From contig CM067344.1 in the NCBI GenBank assembly GCA_034190875.2, positions 29,201,533-29,265,532 on the forward strand: a DNA stretch of 64,000 nt, in the 5' to 3' direction. Shown here piece by piece: positions 37,879 to 51,900 of this stretch (its first letter is position 1; every line of letters begins with the position of its first letter). The notes under the pieces were generated by a model. The model was not told where the DNA came from. It did no database searches and saw nothing but the letters and a program-made list of their open reading frames with translations. The DNA is from Urechis unicinctus. Taxonomy: Eukaryota; Annelida; Polychaeta; Xenopneusta; Urechidae. The position numbers were made by a program, and so were the translations under genes.

Positions 37879-39385
37879 ATGGTTTCGATAGTAACAGCAG
37901 CCGTGCTACTCGCATGCGTTACCTACGTAGCGGGCCGCGGATCAGGGGCACCTACATCGGCTTGTGTTTCCCTCACGCCTGGACACAATGGGTCACAATC
38001 AACTCCGCCCCCCTACAACATCACTCTAACCGCCACTGAATATACAGAGGGTGTTCCAGTAACGGGTTAGTATATTCACGTGACTTCTTTCATTCTATCC
38101 GTTGCATATTTCTTATGTATCCCCATATATTGTTCACTGCGATGTCATCATCATTTACACTACATAACAACTCGAACGAAATCACCATTCTATTAAAAAT
38201 ACCATTTCATGTGATGTGTCTTTTTCATTGATTTGTGACAGTGTCAGTTACCTCCGGTTACCAAGGCATCCTCATCCAGGCCAGAAAAGCTGATAATAGC
38301 TCCACGATTCCCCTTGGATCGTTCTCATCCAGCCCAGCAAACACCAAGAAGATGATTGTACCAACGCCGACGATTCGGTGACGCACTCCAGCACACAGTA
38401 AAGAATACTACCGACTTCATATGGAATCCTCCGAGCGGGGATATGGGCAATATTCATTTCGTGTGAGTCTTCATTTGTGATTGTTATTCACACATGCTAA
38501 CTTTTTCAGGTGTGGGTGAGGTTGGTTATAGGGAATGTTATGTTTAAATCAAGCATATATTTTGCTTTGCCTTCTGTGACGGTGACGATTGTCTCCAAAT
38601 ATAGCCCATTCATTACCATTTTTACACTGCATGATTTGAATTGAATCTTGGGATCAACTTGAGGGGTGGAAAGATGCCCTAATAATACGGCCTTTGGTAT
38701 TGCAAAGATATGTTCTACCTACCCCCTTGACAACTAATCCCCAACGTCCCCCTACACCTCAAGTAATTCATTATTTGGATATATTCAAATTCAATTAGGA
38801 AACCAATATTACATGCCATGAGTGTATATTGGCACATGACTTTAAAATGACCGGCCTACAAATTGTGACGTCACATCGCTGATAACGGCTCCGTAACACC
38901 TTTTTGCTGTAGCATTCTAATCACGTCTGGGAGGCAATACATCGGTGACTACAAATGGGATGAATATCAATCTGACCTGGTTGTTTTGAGCATCACCGGG
39001 GATATAAGTATGATGCTCCATTCTGGCAGTTATCGCGCCTTAGAGCAACGTGAGGTCGGATTGGATTGTGACATAACATTGTAGCTCTACTGCCAGAGGG
39101 GAGGTGTGAGATAATGGATGGTGGAGATAAGGGGTGGTGTAAGATAAGGGGGTGGTGTAAGATAAGGAATTTGACTGTCACAATATAAAGGCTTTTTTTC
39201 GTTTCAGAGCTACCGTCGCCACTGGCAAGAACATGTACTGGGTGGCTCTGAAGTCCAAGAGTCAGTCAGCAAATGCAGTACCAATAATGGGAATAATCAG
39301 ACTAATGAATAATGCGGGAAATCTGCAGTCGTGCTACACACTCATATTTCTGGCCTTTGCTGTGTTCGCTGGAAGCTTGATGTAA
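37879..39385 (+). pseudogene. Reeler-domain gene 2, broken in exon 2
   Basis: Exon 1 is 37879-38065, exon 2 is 38242-38462 and exon 3 is 39208-39385, at the same splice sites and phases as gene 1. Exon 1 is open and encodes a signal peptide and GRGSGAPTSACVSLTPGH. Its donor is the weaker GTTAGT. Exon 2 is 221 nt instead of 223: two 1-bp deletions, near 38353 and 38394, shift the frame in the second half of the domain, after the stretch equivalent to GYQGILIQAR. Exon 3 is open, but its stalk has changed frame locally (SANAVPIMGIIRLMNN), losing the sequons. It is probably a recent pseudogene, unless the deletions are sequence errors. Confidence 0.75.
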
Positions 39386-40199
39386 AAGTGTCATGACCAA
39401 CAGAATAAGTGCTTTAGGTACAGGGTTTTAATATATGTAAACCTGTTTTGCAAAGAAAATTCTCTGATTAGGTAACATGTAATTATTAAAGAGGCCGTTC
39501 AGCCCCATATTTGTAACTAGCAAGCTGCTTGGCAACCGCACTTTGGAAACCAAAAATTTAAAAGTTTTCAGACTTTCAGTCGCTATGCGGTGCTGCGGTC
39601 TCTGAAAATAGATCCTCACTTCGGCCGTCGCCATTTGTGTTGTCGGAAATTACCATTCCTTCTCGGGGTCTCATTTTTGTGCAGTGATGCCCAAAACTTT
39701 AATAATTAAAGATTTGATGAAATCTCCATTTTGTAACCAAAGCGGATGTATAAACATTATTAGCAAGGTAGTAATTTAGCGCGTAATGATTTAAAGCCAA
39801 CACTCGTGCGGTTCTTGACTATAGGGAGGCACTGTTATCGATTGAACAACACTATATAAGACAGATTTATATTGTACATCACGTGTAGTACCAGTCAATC
39901 ATGATTTTCGATCAAATAACATATGTGGCACAAATGAAAAGTATATGGGACTGAACAGCCTCTTTAAGAAGAAGAAGATAAGAATATGTGACTTGTTGGT
40001 ATTTCAATTAAATTTGTTTAGGGAACACAAATATTTCTTACTTTCATTTTGTACGATGATCGTTGTTGTCAAGAATATATACATCAAATAGTGAGCTTCA
40101 CACAAAAATTTGCATTTTACCGTGATTCTCTCTTTACTTTTATCAATCTACTGGTGTCTGCTTCATCACTGGAACGAATGACTCGATTATATTCTTTTG

Positions 40200-41453
40200 T
40201 CGTTTAAGACATTTATATGCGTAGTCCTCGGCCTCCCCTATTGAATGCAGCGAGCGCTGTCCTCTCGCTTTCAGTCGCTATCATCAATGTTGGTTAGTTA
40301 ATGATGGTGGCTATTCAACCAACTTACACAACAACCAAATTATCAACGAGAATTACCTGGATAAGGTAAAAGGCTGATTAAGGTAATTGAATTATAGAGT
40401 CGAGAGGTTTATTGAGATAAATATGTACACCAGCTTGGCATCAACACCTGTTCATTTTCAACCATTTATGTGTATTTAGCCTATAATCTAATGTATAACC
40501 AAGTGAACTTCAATTCAGAACTATAAACTCGAAATCAGAAGATCAATATTGCCTTCATTTGATGAAGAAAATGAACATGATTCCAACTTGTGACTGTATT
40601 AAAGTCAGGGCGTCGTATTTGTGTGATATGTTAAAGTCATGACGTCATATCAGCGTGATGTGTTAAAGTCATCAAATGAAACAGTGCAAAACAATAATCA
40701 AAATATCTTGTAGCCCATGTATCCATCCGAAAATGAATTCATCCGATTTCCATACTATGTTTTAGCGTTTAAATTGTCGTGAAGGATTGAAAAATGTCCA
40801 CATGGTGATAGCATACCCTTTAAGTGGGCCCATTCTATTGGATTTGATTCAGAGCGTTATCAGGTTAATTATCACTCGATTACCCCATTTCGAATGCGTT
40901 TGTAACCGTTTCGTTGATTTAATGGGTATGTAACTACGAAGTACATGGCAGTTACATTGTGGCATCTTAATGGAATCAGATATTAATTTTAACTTTCCAG
41001 ACAAATTTTGTAATCAATCACTCGTCGTTAGAACCATGGTTGACTACTAACGTGAGATCAACGGGACTAGGACGTCACATCGTCATACCACCTCCCTGTC
41101 ACGTTTATGCCGAGTGACTGTCACGTATTTTACTATCTAGGGCCTCGGCAAATCGTTCCCATCGAATAATACTCGACCACCAACTCAAAATGTTCGGCTA
41201 ATGTCAGCGCTCATAATAAGTGGTGAGGTCGAGCCCCTTGCTATGGTCTTTTTAGCGCTTCGAGAGATGAGCGCCAGTCAAAATCACATACGCTAATCAG
41301 AAACAGGGTTTCACATATTCATCAGTTAAAGGGAAAGCCCCTGATTTAAACGTGGATTGAAAGTAGGGAGTGTCTGTCGTGATAACTTCCTGTTGTCGTG
41401 TTGCCCTGAGGCGCGCGCTCGTCTATGATTAGGAGCTCTCTATTTCTAAACAT

Positions 41454-41454
<1 letters not shown>
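40200..41454. other. Intergenic spacer, nothing recognised
   Basis: Single-copy-looking DNA with a lone CRE palindrome (catgacgtcat) near 40640. No gene is supported. Confidence 0.4.

Positions 41455-41455
<1 letters not shown>

Positions 41456-41540
<85 letters not shown>
41456..41540. repeat. (TA)n microsatellite
   Basis: About 80 bp of pure TA dinucleotide. Confidence 0.95.
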
Positions 41541-41543
<3 letters not shown>

Positions 41544-42079
41544 GTATGTAAATTCATAGGCTCCCATCATCTGTATATGCTACAATTTGTGACTTATTCT
41601 GAATAACGAGCAGCCGTCGAGTTTAGTATCAAGCAATAAAAATTTAATGAGACTTCATCATGCTGTTGTCTCGTCTTAACAGCAATAAAGGTTGTTTGCC
41701 AGAGCTCCGTCCACAATAAAATGCTTTAGTGGTCGACCGAGGGTTCTGCATAAAGGCAACATAGGAGAACTTTAGCAAATATATGCTGACAAAAAAAACA
41801 AACCCAGTGGTGGCAGTTAATGACAAGGAGTTTTTATTTGTGTGCCGAAGCTCTTTTATCCAGTGGATATGCTCAACAATAAATTACCTGGCCCGAATTT
41901 TTTGTTTTTTTGCTCAGCCGTCAACTAACATGCAGACGCATCGGAAACACGTTCGTGCGATTGGCAGACGATCAATATAAGCGGCCGCGGTTTCTATGTT
42001 CCATCATGTTTGATGTCACGTACAACTTTATCTCCTAAGCGTTATGACTCTATGCTTATGCTAACATTGCTAGCATCAC
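41541..42079. other. Spacer, no supported gene
   Basis: Short frames on both strands only, with no recognised domain. Confidence 0.35.
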
Positions 42080-44950
42080 AAAATGTAATGGTTGTTGATG
42101 ACGTCTTTTTCTAGAGACGAAAGCATCAAATTTTCAAAAAATGACACAAGTTCGATATTAATACCTCCACACTTTAGAATTCGATTTTTAAACAGTTTAC
42201 ATATTCAGAAAGTGTAATGTAATAGTAAACTTTTTCTATGTATATGTAATTGTAAACTATGCAATGTTAAAAAAATTCTAGCAGGTCAAAATATTCTGGT
42301 AGCTTAAAACTCTTTACTATTTAAGTCGCAATTTAACTAATTATAGTATGATCGTTAAAAAAAGATAACATTTCCAGAAAACTGATTCAATTACCAGACT
42401 TTGATAGTTGACTAATGTTATCAAAATATTCGTCTTTTTCAAAGCGCGTTGAGCTGGAAAAACAAATTTCACTTAGTCAATTTTCGTCAATTTTTTGATT
42501 GCTTATAAAATAGTGTATATCGGTCCAATGGTCATAAAAATTGCGCCAGTTGTTGTCAAATACAGCGCAAATCTAGAATTATCTTATTTCAATCGTAAAG
42601 CGTCAACAATGCCCAGAACCGAGAGGTTTTGTTTTGACCTTGACCTGAAACTAAGGTCATCAAATAAGTTAAAAGCTAATATCTCAAATAATCATGGTCG
42701 GATTGTTACATAATTTACATCATTGTGTAGCTCATTGTTAGTATAAACTTTTCCTAATATATATGTGGACATCAAACCTACAGCTTTCCCTAGCGTCCCA
42801 GGTCGTAAAATCGTACTATTGGTCTGAATGACAATATAGGTTTCATGAATATTTTGAGCGCCTATAAAACCGTCAATACATGTCCGATACTAATTAAAAT
42901 TGGGTCAAATGTTCCCCGTGACAGCTTAAGTCGGATCACTAGATTTCATGAATGTCGATGACGTCACTTCTGGTCACGAAAGCATCAAAGTTTTCAAAAA
43001 ATGACACAAGTTCCATGCTTTTCAATTCCATTTCTAAACAGTTATCATATTCTAGAAGTGTAATGTAATTGCAAACTTTTTCTGAATACATGAAATTGTA
43101 AACAATGTATCGTTAAAAAATTGTAGCAGGTCGAAAATTTCTGGTGGCCAAAGTCTCTCAACATTCTAATTTCAAAATTAATTCACTAATTATCGTCCGA
43201 CCATAAAAAAATTAAAATTTTCTAAAGGCTGATACAGTTCTGCTGGTTCTTCACTGGTTTGTAAACAACAGCCGACTTACCGCGCTAATGATGGGCCGAT
43301 TCAAGCGAATTAAAAGTTTAAACGGGACTGAAATCTGAAGAAAAAGCACGTTCAATTCTGACCAAAATAAATAATTACATGCAGCTGTAAATTCCCGATA
43401 GCCTTCTCATAAACTCAGATGAAAAAATTGTGGTGGCACGAAAATGTGAAACAAAAGGTAAATGGAATGGGCCTAGATTTGAACACCAGCCTCTTGCATG
43501 GAAAACAAAATCTATTTCCGCTACGCCACGAGTTCACACATACACTAAATGAATTTTTATTTCTTAGTACGATAAGTATACTAGGTGCCAACAAAAGGCA
43601 AAACCTTTCTTTCGTCACAACTTGAAGTTCTTCAGAATGATCAACAAATGATGTTGTGTATGATTTCAATTTGCTGTGTTGAGCTCTACATCCTCGTTGA
43701 TTATGAAAATAAAGATAATGAAGACAATGATGTTGATTATCCCAGCCGATGATAGCTCGTTCAAATCTGAACAATTACCAATGGATTTCTCATGAGATAA
43801 GAATAGAGGTTGCTCGAAAATTAAAAAACAATACTAGCGCTATGATATTGTCCGTTGGTAGGGATTGTCATCATAATGATTTAGACACAGCATGTATATG
43901 AAGCCATGGTAAAATTTCTGATATAATCTAATTTCACAATTTAGTTTAGTTCATAATATCTGCGTGGATGATACCATTTGATAATTTTTCAATCAATTAA
44001 TCAAAGCTATAAATCGTGAGTCTATGAATTTACATCGCAACCCTCCTGCATCCCTGCATTGTTAGCACTGTGTTTTCTTAAATTTAACAATGGTGCATGT
44101 AATGTATGACTATGAAACTTGAAACTTTTAGAAAGATGATGTTGGTTGTTCTCGTGTTTATTTCATGATAATGTTACCATCACTGTATGCATGGGTATGC
44201 AGACTATCGTTGCACAGCATAAATAGATTGGTCGTGATATATTTAGAGCAGAACACTGAAATCAAATTATTGATTTGCTAAATTTATAAGCAATATTTTG
44301 CATTGACATTTATCTAACGTTGGTTAGCTTCTTAATAATTGGTTGGGTTTTTTTTAAAATTTCGAATTTTGTTTTAAAAAGTCGGCAACATCACGCTCAT
44401 TTTTTCGATCTTGACCTCAAACTAAGGTCAAGTTCATCGAAAATGTGAAAATCTAAAATCCCCAATATGTCCGGGGATCTTTAAAAAAGTTACACCACTT
44501 TGTAGCCTGATTCAATGGCGAATTTGTTTTTGTAAATATATCGTGTAGTAAAAAATTAATAGTTTTCCCAAGTGCCTAAGTTCGAAAAATCTTGGCATCA
44601 GCCTAAGAGATTCAATTGTCTATAAAACTATTAATAACCGTTCCATGGCGACAATTGTTTTTTCATAAGTTGTCAGTGACATGCTTAGCTGCATCATAAA
44701 TTTTCATAATTTGTTAATGACGTATTTCCTGTTTAGATTGCATCAAATTTTATAACAATACCACAAGTTAAACTACCAAACTTGCTGTATTAAACGCTTT
44801 CACTTTAAAAATGATTACATATTCTGGAAGTTTTATTCAATTGCAAACTTTTTCTAAATATATATGATTGTAAATAATGCATTGTTATTAAAATTCTAGA
44901 GTGTTGAACATTTCTTGTAGCTGAATCGGTCAAATTCTTTCAATTCGTTA
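42080..44950. repeat. Three diverged copies of an AT-rich repeat
   Basis: A segment with gcatcaaattttcaaaaaat, a tract ending gtaattgcaaactttttct and a block near attctagcaggtc recurs near 42110, 42960 and 44720. A linked piece with ttgacctgaaactaaggtca is at 42640 and, as ttgacctcaaactaaggtca, at 44405. The latter forms an everted pair of AGGTCA half-sites, the binding core of nuclear receptors. Copies are clearly diverged. The family is unknown. Confidence 0.6.
43464..43537 (-). tRNA. Degenerate tRNA-like sequence (SINE head or tRNA pseudogene)
   Basis: On the minus strand there is an A-box (tggcgtagcgg) and a B-box-like gtgttcaaatct about 40 bp apart. A 5-bp anticodon stem with a UCC loop can be drawn, reminiscent of tRNA-Gly. 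The acceptor stem does not pair, so it is not functional. Confidence 0.35.
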
Positions 44951-45202
44951 ATGACAAGCCAATTGCAAGTGATTATTTTGATTGATAAGCTTGACAGTTT
45001 CAAAGGCATTGGTTGCTTGCACATTACTCCATGCTAACTCTGAACTGTCAGCTACAAAAATAAATTACGGTTTCGAATTATAAATTTTGCTAGGCTAGAT
45101 GGGGTCGTAATCACAAACATGCATCCAGACAACAACTACATGTCCACTTTGTACGCTTCGAGCCCTTTGTTTATGAGAATCCGGTGACAAATACAGACAG
45201 CT

Positions 45203-45317
45203 GGGCTTGGCATATCATGACTGGAGGGCTTGGTATATCATGACTTGAGGGCCTGACATATCATGGCTGGAGGGCCTGGTATATCATGACTGTAGGGCCT
45301 GGCATATCACGAGCTGT
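45203..45317. repeat. 23-bp minisatellite, five units
   Basis: Five head-to-tail units of gggcctggcatatcatgact plus three bases, with a few substitutions each. The period is exactly 23 bp for the first four. Confidence 0.9.
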
Positions 45318-45740
45318 AGAAACATACCCACTTTATACCAAGCCTTCTGTCTGCAAGTGATCATTCAATTATATCAAAATTGACAGCATGAACATATTGA
45401 CCAATGCAATACACATTTCCATACATATATTTATGCAGAAAGAGTATAGGTTCGATCAGTTTTTTAATATAGGTCAACAACAATAAACTGGAGACGGTTG
45501 TTGCTGTTGCCATCTAAGAAAGCGTTAAGATAAGGTGTAGTAAGTTGAAGAGAAAGCCCTGGACCAGTCCAAACGAACATCTCATCACATTCAGTCACCT
45601 TCAACTGGTGGCTAATTTGTGACTGTCATAATTGAATGGGGAACACCGTGTTGTCATATACGAGAATCTCACCAGGTTTTGACGATAACAATAGTCGTTA
45701 TGTTGATCTATGACAAACTAACAGAGCAAGATATAAAGCC

Positions 45741-45990
45741 TCAGTATTTCCTATCCAGATGTTTCATGATTTGTCCACTAATCATTGCTGCGTGGTGTAA
45801 AATATGATTCGCTTTGTTCAATTGAGTATCCCAGTCAATTCCAGAATATATTTCTGCCATATCAATTCGTGATGATATGTGGATACCAAGATAGGACGGA
45901 GAACCAGACATCATGACGGTTTTTTTAAACGTTATGACCGTATAGGACACCGACCAAATGTTACAATCACAATGAGAACTTAGAGAGGTT
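45741..45990 (-). mobile_element. Possible non-LTR reverse-transcriptase fragment
   Basis: A short minus-strand frame contains SPSYLGIHISSRID and then a Trp/Lys-rich stretch. The YLGI-x-IS pattern is typical of the region just after the polymerase core in LINE proteins. A diverged copy lies at 34470-34620. No catalytic motif is present, so the call is weak. Confidence 0.2.
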
Positions 45991-46189
45991 GGAAAACATC
46001 TGGTAGAATTTCGAAAGCGATTCGATTTTATCGGTTTGTCAGGGAGAACAATCCTTATCTTGGAGATGCATTTTTCTGTGATTAGGTGAAATATCTATTT
46101 TACTTCCATTTTTGTTAAGTTGCTTAACTGACTCGTTTATAATCCTTTCATGTTATTGGGAACATCAAATAATCCGTAACTAATCGACA

Positions 46190-47400
46190 TATGCGTATAG
46201 AAGACAGCCTCCGAACTTAGTCAAAGAACTTCAATACCGGTATCTTAATTCTTTGACTTAGTTTTCAAAGATAATCAAATGACTAACGACCGTGACCGGT
46301 AACTACGCATGCGCAATTCCAGCATTTTCCGATATCATCGCTTAAACTCCGCCCTGTATCGGCTTAGGATGTATTGGAGCGTCTGTCGTGTGCCATTCAT
46401 GTCCCGTCAAAAATAAGAAATCGTTATTAATAAAGGCCGTGAACATAGTTGGAGATAACGGTCGACGACAATAATAAACTGTTAATCATTGCTATGTATA
46501 AAAGAGAGAAAAAGGGACAGGCCATTAAGCAGGTGTCTCACACATAAACTGCAGTACACTTAGATGCGGACAAAATGCAAAGCGTCAAAATACTTATAAT
46601 AATAATAATAATCTTTATTTTCGCACAGCATGTGTACAGGAACAATTATTATTTGATACAACAACAACAAAACACACGAGAACGAATAAGCAAATAAATC
46701 AGTTAAGATAAACACAAGTCCTTTAACAGAGCTTCAGCTTCTTGTCGGGTTAGCACTGATAATGCCCCTCTCTAATAGAAATAAGCTCTTTATGAGCATG
46801 GCTATATGACCATATTCAGAATTACCTGATGGCTTAAACTTATAGCTGAAGTCCTTAATGCATTCACTATGCTCTAATAGATAACAATTATTGATGTTCA
46901 TGGTATGCATTATTGTTCGAGGAACCCCTATTGTAGTCGAGCCAGTTCAGCTGTTTTCGCACCTTTTGTGCGTGCAGTGTGGGATCGGACAGGATCATTT
47001 TGAAGCCCTGTACCTAATTAGTGTTGAATTTCATTGTCGAATCAAACAATTAGCAATTCGTGAATTAAGGAACTTAGTAATAATTTAATTTTATTGTTAG
47101 GAACCTTAGACAGTTGGCAATATATCACACTTCTCCCCAACCTGGTAACGGAGACATCTCATTGGTCGAGGCGACCAGGCCTTCAAATTTCCACGTGGTT
47201 TTGAGGTGGCATGTACGCAGAGTTTGTCGGAAGTAAACCCTCTGTGTGTAGTGATAGGTTCTATGATATCACCTCGTTGATGAAGGTAACGTGACGTACA
47301 ACCCCCACCTTCACCTCTTCCATTGTGTGTGTCAGCATGGAAAGCGACAGACAGCGGTGGCCGGAGGAACAATCTACAGCATGTAGTCATAATGTTTGAT
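46190..47400. promoter_or_regulatory. Promoter-like block, gene 3 unit (CRE lost)
   Basis: The NRF1-like site is at 46308-46317 and the inverted CCAAT near 47160. The CRE palindrome present in the other four copies is deleted (ggatcattttgaagccc at about 46992). A retroposon end is inserted at 46595-46915. Confidence 0.35.
46595..46915 (-). mobile_element. Retroposon 3' end with an (AAT)n tail
   Basis: This insertion is absent from the other copies of the unit. On the minus strand it ends in AATAAAG followed by ATT repeats, as many LINE and SINE tails do. Upstream is a ~58-codon open frame (MHTMNINNCYLLEHSECIKD at its start) ending about 100 bp before the tail. The frame is not recognised. 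The insertion replaces about 20 bp of the unit, and no clear target duplication is seen. Confidence 0.5.
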
Positions 47401-47557
47401 ATTCACATGATGAGTTGGTACGTTATGATGATCATATTGGTATGGTAAATTCATTATGAACACATATATAAATATAATCATCCCTCTACATTCATGTATG
47501 TGATCATAACATTGCATTTAACAATGATCCATTGTGATCGACGGTCCATTGGCAATC

Positions 47558-47705
47558 GTAAGCTTAATATACCAATTGTTTAATGTCTGCCGACATATAT
47601 AGCGTACCTTTGCGCAGGTTACGCCCTACCAATAATGCATGGGAGTGGGGATACATGTGACTCTGTTATTATCATTATCTCAGAGATTTATCTGCTGCAA
47701 ATGCA

Positions 47706-47794
<89 letters not shown>

Positions 47795-48466
47795 GTACAT
47801 GCATATATATTTATACATATACATATATATGTATTAATATATATATATAAACATATAAATAAATATATATAATATGTCTTCAAATGTATCCCTATTCTCT
47901 AAGCTTTAGTGTCGTTCTTGCACTATTTGTCATAATAGCTTTTTTGCTATTGATATACCATATGTTTTGCAAGCAGCAGATTAAGACATAGATGGTAGGT
48001 TTAATCAGGACAAGTTTCATACCACTACAACTGATATTATTCGTCATAGCATCCGCAAGCAATTCATAGATGTCCTGGATGGATCAGTTTTCTCATAATC
48101 TTTGGTACAGAGAGATAATGAGCTGCTGCTGTCGAATAAGCTGCTGCTGTCTAGTGATGAATGGTATTTCTACTTCAGCAGTATATCGGATGCAGTGGTT
48201 TCGATATAATTACATTATTATGTTTTTCGATATTGGCATCCTTCAAGTATGGCATAGAGAAAAATGTCATGCAGATTACGTTATTACAGTCCTGTAGATC
48301 AAACAATTTATATGCTTTATAATAGCGAGCCCAAATGTGGATTTGGTACTGAGACATCGATAAGTGGAAAAACAGATGACCATCTTAATCAACTATCATC
48401 TTTGAAATGTGTTTCCATGGCGTTTGAACACACATTTGTTTTATGGAGACAAATATTAAGCGTGGA
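47558..48466. mobile_element. Unclassified ~0.9-kb insertion with a (TA)n core
   Basis: It interrupts sequence that is continuous at 35940-36000. It contains a TA array (47710-47785) with further TA-rich DNA. The ends are weakly inverted (aagcttaatat / atattaagcgt, about 10 of 11). No coding is recognised. Confidence 0.4.
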
Positions 48467-48999
48467 ATAAATGGCGTTTTCGAACCTAAATAGCATTCCA
48501 GTTTCATCGTGATTAATATCACAGATCACTGTCTTGATTTGATCTCTAATGATCAACAAATTGGATCCGAGCCACTGAAGAAGTCATTGTCGAGTTAATT
48601 TAACACCAATTCCTACAATTTTGTCTCCGCATTGAAGCTTATGAAGCAGAAGTAAGAATGATCTTTATCCTCACAGCGCGACTGAAAGAAATCTTTGATG
48701 CTATCGTGTCGGAAACAAATACATTGTCAAACAAAAATTTATGATAAAGTCATTACAATGTATTAATATTATTCAATATGGCCAGAACGAGGACGTGTCA
48801 AAGTCGATGAATCTGTCGAAAAAATATATAAGTATCCTATTCACCAGCATTTGCGACCGTAGTCTTGACAGAATTCATAGTAAGGCGGATACCAAAGCGT
48901 GCGTGCAGTGTTGGTCAGGCGTTCACAACAGCAAGTAAACACGGAGCTTAGTGTTAGTCATCGTGGGGTCATGTGTGAGATATCAGGAAACACACTCGG

Positions 49000-51900
49000 G
49001 CGGTTTCAAGTGCTTGGAGTGCAACCTTCGAGCGTGGGTAAGGTAGTTTAAAACCGTGAATTGTAACATAATCATTTCGGGCATTACATGCTCGCGTATT
49101 GTGAGTCATGTTTACTATACAGATCCATATCTCTAAAAGCAAATTTTATTATACACAAAAGACAACGACTAGACAGTGAGCAGACTTAGACTTTGTTGAC
49201 AGCGCCACAGGATGTCTATTTTTATAAAGCAGGAAATCCTCATTCTTTTTTAGGCTCAGTGTCGCCGGCTGGTGAGTCAGTGCCCCTGGCTATAGGCTAT
49301 TGTGAAGCAATTTTTTTTCTTTTGGTAAACACGCCTGTGGTTGAACCCACAATCCTACGTTATTTTTTATACCCTTCTGACAACCCGCACAAAGACGATT
49401 AACGACACCATGTTTTATCTTATATCTGTGTAAGTTACAAAACTCTTGTGTACAGGGCCTGTTACAGGGGTCTTTCTTTCAGAGTAATATCCATGGGCAC
49501 TTATTTTTAAATACAACCATTGTTATGTATATAAATATCTATTTGTCTAATTGAGAATTGTGGCAGTTGGGTATCGGGCGGTACCACAAGTAGCTCCTCC
49601 TTTACAAAGCCATGGTGTGGTCCAACTAACAAATAGTATAGTACAGGCTCACCAGATTTGGTGACAGAGCGTCCAATTTGATAAACATTGAGTGACCACC
49701 ATGGGTCAGTGGCCCGACGAAGGTGATCTTGCTCTACCTCACCAGGCTGGTAGAGGTAGCGAACGCCAACACCAGAGGGAAGCTTTTGCTCTTTGACCCC
49801 CAGCGGGCGCCCTGGTTTGACTGAAGAGGGTTTTTGTGCAACTCGTTTTGCCTTTATAGCATATTTAGGGTTTTTTCCAGTCAAGCGGGTCACCTCATTA
49901 TTTATCACAGACACTACAGCCTGCAGTCCAGAAACCCACTCAGTCGATCTTTTCCCAGTATCCCTTAAATCTACGGCATACTGGTGTCCAAAGAGTCGTT
50001 CAGCAAGTGTGCGATTAAAGCATTGCAGCCAAGACTCGATGGATATTCACACGGCCGTGCCTGACTGATACTCAATGTTATGCTAGTAGCTGATTCACTG
50101 CTCCAATAAACACCCGTCTGGGGTCAACCTGAAGTAGTTCAGGCCAATGCAGCGGTCCTTGCTTGTATAACCTCCTTAGCCTCTTTTGTAGTCAATGGCT
50201 CAGCCGCTTTGTAGTGTGAGGCCACATCCACCACCGTTAGGGCGTACTTGTAAGTCCGGCGTTTCACAACGTCATGAGGAAGTAATAAGAGATTGGCTTG
50301 GTGAACCTCATTAGGCCCAGACACATCAAATTTTGGTGTGGGAATGTGTTTTGTCATTGGCAGGTAGATGTGCCATATAGCTTGCTTTGTTAGCCACCCC
50401 CTGGCAACTTCCTCAGAAATCCTCACTTCTGTTGCAAGCTCCTTGATAGCTGTAATGCCTTTCCAGAAGCCCTTAGAACTATAGTAGATCTTTTGCATGC
50501 GGCAATCCATATAAAGTAAACGCTCGAGTCTCCTAATGACATACTTAGCAAGCCTGTATGCAACCAGTCCAGTCACAGCCATACCCAGTATAATGAACGT
50601 CACAACACGCCTTTTCTGACCATCTGAGGGTTCTTAGAAGTCTGAAAGCTGGTACTCACCCATAGCCTAGCCCACATCCCAAAAAGTATGCTCGCCATGT
50701 CCCTGGCGGCGCAGTTGCTCATTGATGAAGTCTAAATGCTCAGTTTGCTTCTTGGCCCATGCTGCCTGAGCAGATTGCAGCTGCTTGATTGCCATATCAT
50801 GGCGATTATGCTCTGCATCAACTTGGCTCCTTCATAATTTAGAGAATAAAAAGTTGCTCCCAGAGAATGCAAGGGCGTTAACAAGAGCACCTCCAACAAG
50901 TAGCTCAATTGTGGCCATTACTTCAGTATATCACCTGGTATAATCCCTTGTTTAATTAGCATATCCTTTGTGGTCATGGCTAGAGCTACATCGGCAACAG
51001 CAATCGCCAGGACGCGTGGAATGAAGTCAAGTTTGGGAACTGTCCCACCCAGAGCCATCTTACCGAGCTTGGCATAACCTATTGATATGCCGGAAACAAC
51101 TGCACTGTGGTACAGCGCGTTAACGCTGTACCACAGAGTATTTTTCCATCAGTAATTGGTGTTGTCATCTTATTCCATATAAAAAGGATCCTTTAATTGT
51201 TGCTGACTTTTATGAGTAACCTGTTTAGTGTGTAGTTTGTACCTGTACCAATACCACGTTAGTACAGCCAACCCAACGCAGCCGACAACAAAAGGCGGAG
51301 CCCATGTTGGCCAAGCTGGCCTTTCCAGAAGCTGACTCATTGGCTCGACAGCTTCGTCCTTAGCGTCTGTAAGCGTGGCCTTAGCCTCACGTAGCTCTCT
51401 CAGAAGCTTATCCTGATTGGCAATTCGAGTTGCAGCACCCTTTCTCCCTGCTGCAACCTTTTTAGCGTTTTTTTCTAGGTCGCTCACTGGTCACTGACAT
51501 TATCTCTGCCACTTGATTCGTTTCTTCCATGTTTACTTACTAAATTTGTTTGTCCAATTGACAGCTATTGGTAAGCAAACGCTATAGTGGAGTTAAGCAA
51601 ATGATACAGAGCAGTAGTGTTTACCTCATCTTCCTCTCCCCCTGCGGTGCTTACTACATTTGTTATTCCAAATTTACAGTGCTTAACTGTTGTTAAAACT
51701 GTGGTAAATCGAGCTGAAAAAAACATACCAAAGTGATGATATAGCTCACAAGTGGAAGTACTTATCATGTGTCCAAAAAACGGGTCAGTCTCCATGTCTG
51801 TAATAAGCTTTGGATGGTGTTCTGGTGGGATTGGTAGAAGCATAATAGCAATACCTGAGTATAGCTGTAGCACTGCCTGACCTAGAGTACGCGTCATGCT

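Noticed and set aside
42495-42713. Small frames in the 42-44 kb AT-rich repeats
   Set aside because: They fall inside diverged non-coding repeats and are not conserved between the copies.
49793-50068. Plus-strand frame over the integrase region
   Set aside because: It is the antisense shadow of the fossil element's coding strand.
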